Shown here: positions 4,967 to 5,644 of the stretch, piece after piece
Numbering within the stretch: position 1 is the first letter of the stretch
How the letters are laid out: the number at the start of each line of letters is the position of its first letter
Assembly: GCA_016926315.1 (NCBI GenBank)
Contig: JAFGOU010000588.1
Span: forward strand, 1 to 5,644
DNA length: 5,644 nt
Source of the DNA: Chitinispirillaceae bacterium
GTDB lineage: Bacteria; Fibrobacterota; Chitinivibrionia; Chitinivibrionales; Chitinispirillaceae
Direction: 5' to 3'
The notes under the pieces: generated by a model
Told to the model about the DNA's origin: nothing
The model's database searches: none
What the model saw: only the letters and a program-made list of their open reading frames with translations
Translations under genes and position numbers: made by a program

Positions 4967-5644
4967 TCATTTCGTATTGTTTTTTTTACCCTCGTCATAA
5001 GTATATAATTGCCGGACATCGTTTGCAAGAATTGCGTAATCCGTACCTGCGGCCACGCCACGGCGGCAGTCAGGCTTCTCACGGCGCCACGAGACGAACT
5101 CCGTGCGGTTATGCGCATTAAACCAGGTGTACTGACGTCGCGCAAAATGGCGCGTATTGCGCTTGATCCTTTCAATGGCCGTTGCCATGTCGTACGCACC
5201 GCTCCTTATGCCGAACAGCTCACGGTATCCGATGCACTGCATACCAGGGCTGCGGGAGTCGAACCCGTTCCGAAGCAATTGTAAAAACTCGTCGTACAAT
5301 CCCCGAGTTGCCATGTCGTCAACGCGCCGGTCGATTCGCTTATACAGTTCATCACGGGGCGGCATGATGACCGCGACGTCGAATACCATGTCCACGGGCG
5401 GACAGGTGCGGCGTCGCCATTCCGACGCGGGCGTACCGGTTTGTTCGTACACCACCAGCGCACGGACGGTGCGCTGCAAATCGTTGACGTGAATCCGTCG
5501 GGCCGATTCCGGATCGACCCGTTCAAGCGCGGCATGAAGGACTGAGTGTCCTTCATGCTCCGCGCGTTCGGTCAACCGTGCGCGAATCAGCGGATCGGTG
5601 GCGGTTTGCGGCGCGATCCCTTTTCTCAATCCTTCAAAATAGAG
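4967..5644 (-). CDS. miaA: tRNA dimethylallyltransferase MiaA, C-terminal part (5' end outside window)
   Basis: The enzyme transfers a dimethylallyl group from dimethylallyl diphosphate to N6 of A37 in tRNAs that read codons starting with U, in the cytoplasm. The frame is open to the right edge, beginning LYFEGLRKGI, the family's G-T-G-L-Y segment; a TTG at 5629 is internal. About 225 residues are visible out of a usual total near 300. Family motifs seen in order: RRIHVNDLQRTVRAL with the following TG, RDELYKRIDRRVDDM followed by RGLYDEF, MQCIGYREL, and TRHFARRQYTWF. The P-loop and the early catalytic Asp/Ser motif lie outside the window. After the RRQYTWF motif come roughly 55 residues, longer than the minimal family end, with a poorly conserved Lys/Asn-rich terminus. 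The last codons contain an A8 run forming A_AAA_AAC. The nearest downstream gene on this strand is the small N/Q-rich protein, not hfq, which follows miaA in many proteobacteria. Confidence 0.95.
   Translation of the reverse strand, partial: LYFEGLRKGIAPQTATDPLIRARLTERAEHEGHSVLHAALERVDPESARRIHVNDLQRTVRALVVYEQTGTPASEWRRRTCPPVDMVFDVAVIMPPRDELYKRIDRRVDDMATRGLYDEFLQLLRNGFDSRSPGMQCIGYRELFGIRSGAYDMATAIERIKRNTRHFARRQYTWFNAHNRTEFVSWRREKPDCRRGVAAGTDYAILANDVRQLYTYDEGKKNNTK

Noticed and set aside
4691..5008. A rightward 105-codon frame starting with GTG, with GGGGAGG nine bases upstream, crossing the gap and overlapping the end of miaA by 42 bases.
   Set aside because: The product is Cys-rich without recognisable motifs, signal or membrane segment, and it runs into the 3' end of the convergent miaA. 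The purine-rich site can be chance. It is not excluded, but I would not annotate it without homologs.
5627..5629. TTG as the start of miaA.
   Set aside because: The upstream residues LYFEG match the conserved internal G-L-Y segment of MiaA, and the P-loop part must lie further right, outside the window.

Overview
The window looks like a chromosomal piece from a Gram-negative bacterium of moderately high GC content. Three of its five genes encode exported proteins, and two of those look like outer-membrane or surface barrel proteins. Bacterial Ig-like repeats of the 'YQWRKNGT' type, a DUF3078-type protein and a barrel-plus-HEAT protein together suggest the Fibrobacterota/Chitinispirillum side of the Fibrobacteres-Chlorobi-Bacteroidetes group. 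That placement is an inference from protein style and has only moderate support.

Layout: two genes read rightward and three leftward, converging near 2419-2538. At the left edge (1-1376, +) lies the 3' part of a gene for a long surface protein: the tail of one Ig-like domain, four complete Ig-like domains and a terminal fibronectin-III-like domain. A good rho-independent terminator follows it. Next (1540-2418, +) is a 292-residue exported protein with the DUF3078 signature, followed by a strong GC-rich hairpin. On the minus strand, from right to left, come the 3' part of miaA (tRNA A37 dimethylallyltransferase, cut by the right edge), a gap of about 315 bases with a candidate promoter and an inverted repeat, a small N/Q/G/Y-rich protein with a conserved-looking helix (4226-4651), a 124-base leader, and a 520-residue exported protein (2539-4101). 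That last protein combines a barrel-like N-terminal region, a helical linker, three 31-residue HEAT-like repeats and a charged Lys/Pro/Glu tail.

How they fit together: the three minus-strand genes could be partly co-transcribed, but the gaps (about 315 and 124 bases) contain plausible signals of their own. No shared pathway is evident between tRNA modification and the envelope proteins. The two barrel-type genes are convergent neighbours, not an operon. I see no mobile element, CRISPR array, rRNA or tRNA gene. The items most worth a second look are the barrel/HEAT fusion, the small low-complexity protein, a canonical A_AAA_AAC slippery heptamer at the end of miaA that leads into an open -1 frame, and the structured leaders of the minus-strand genes.
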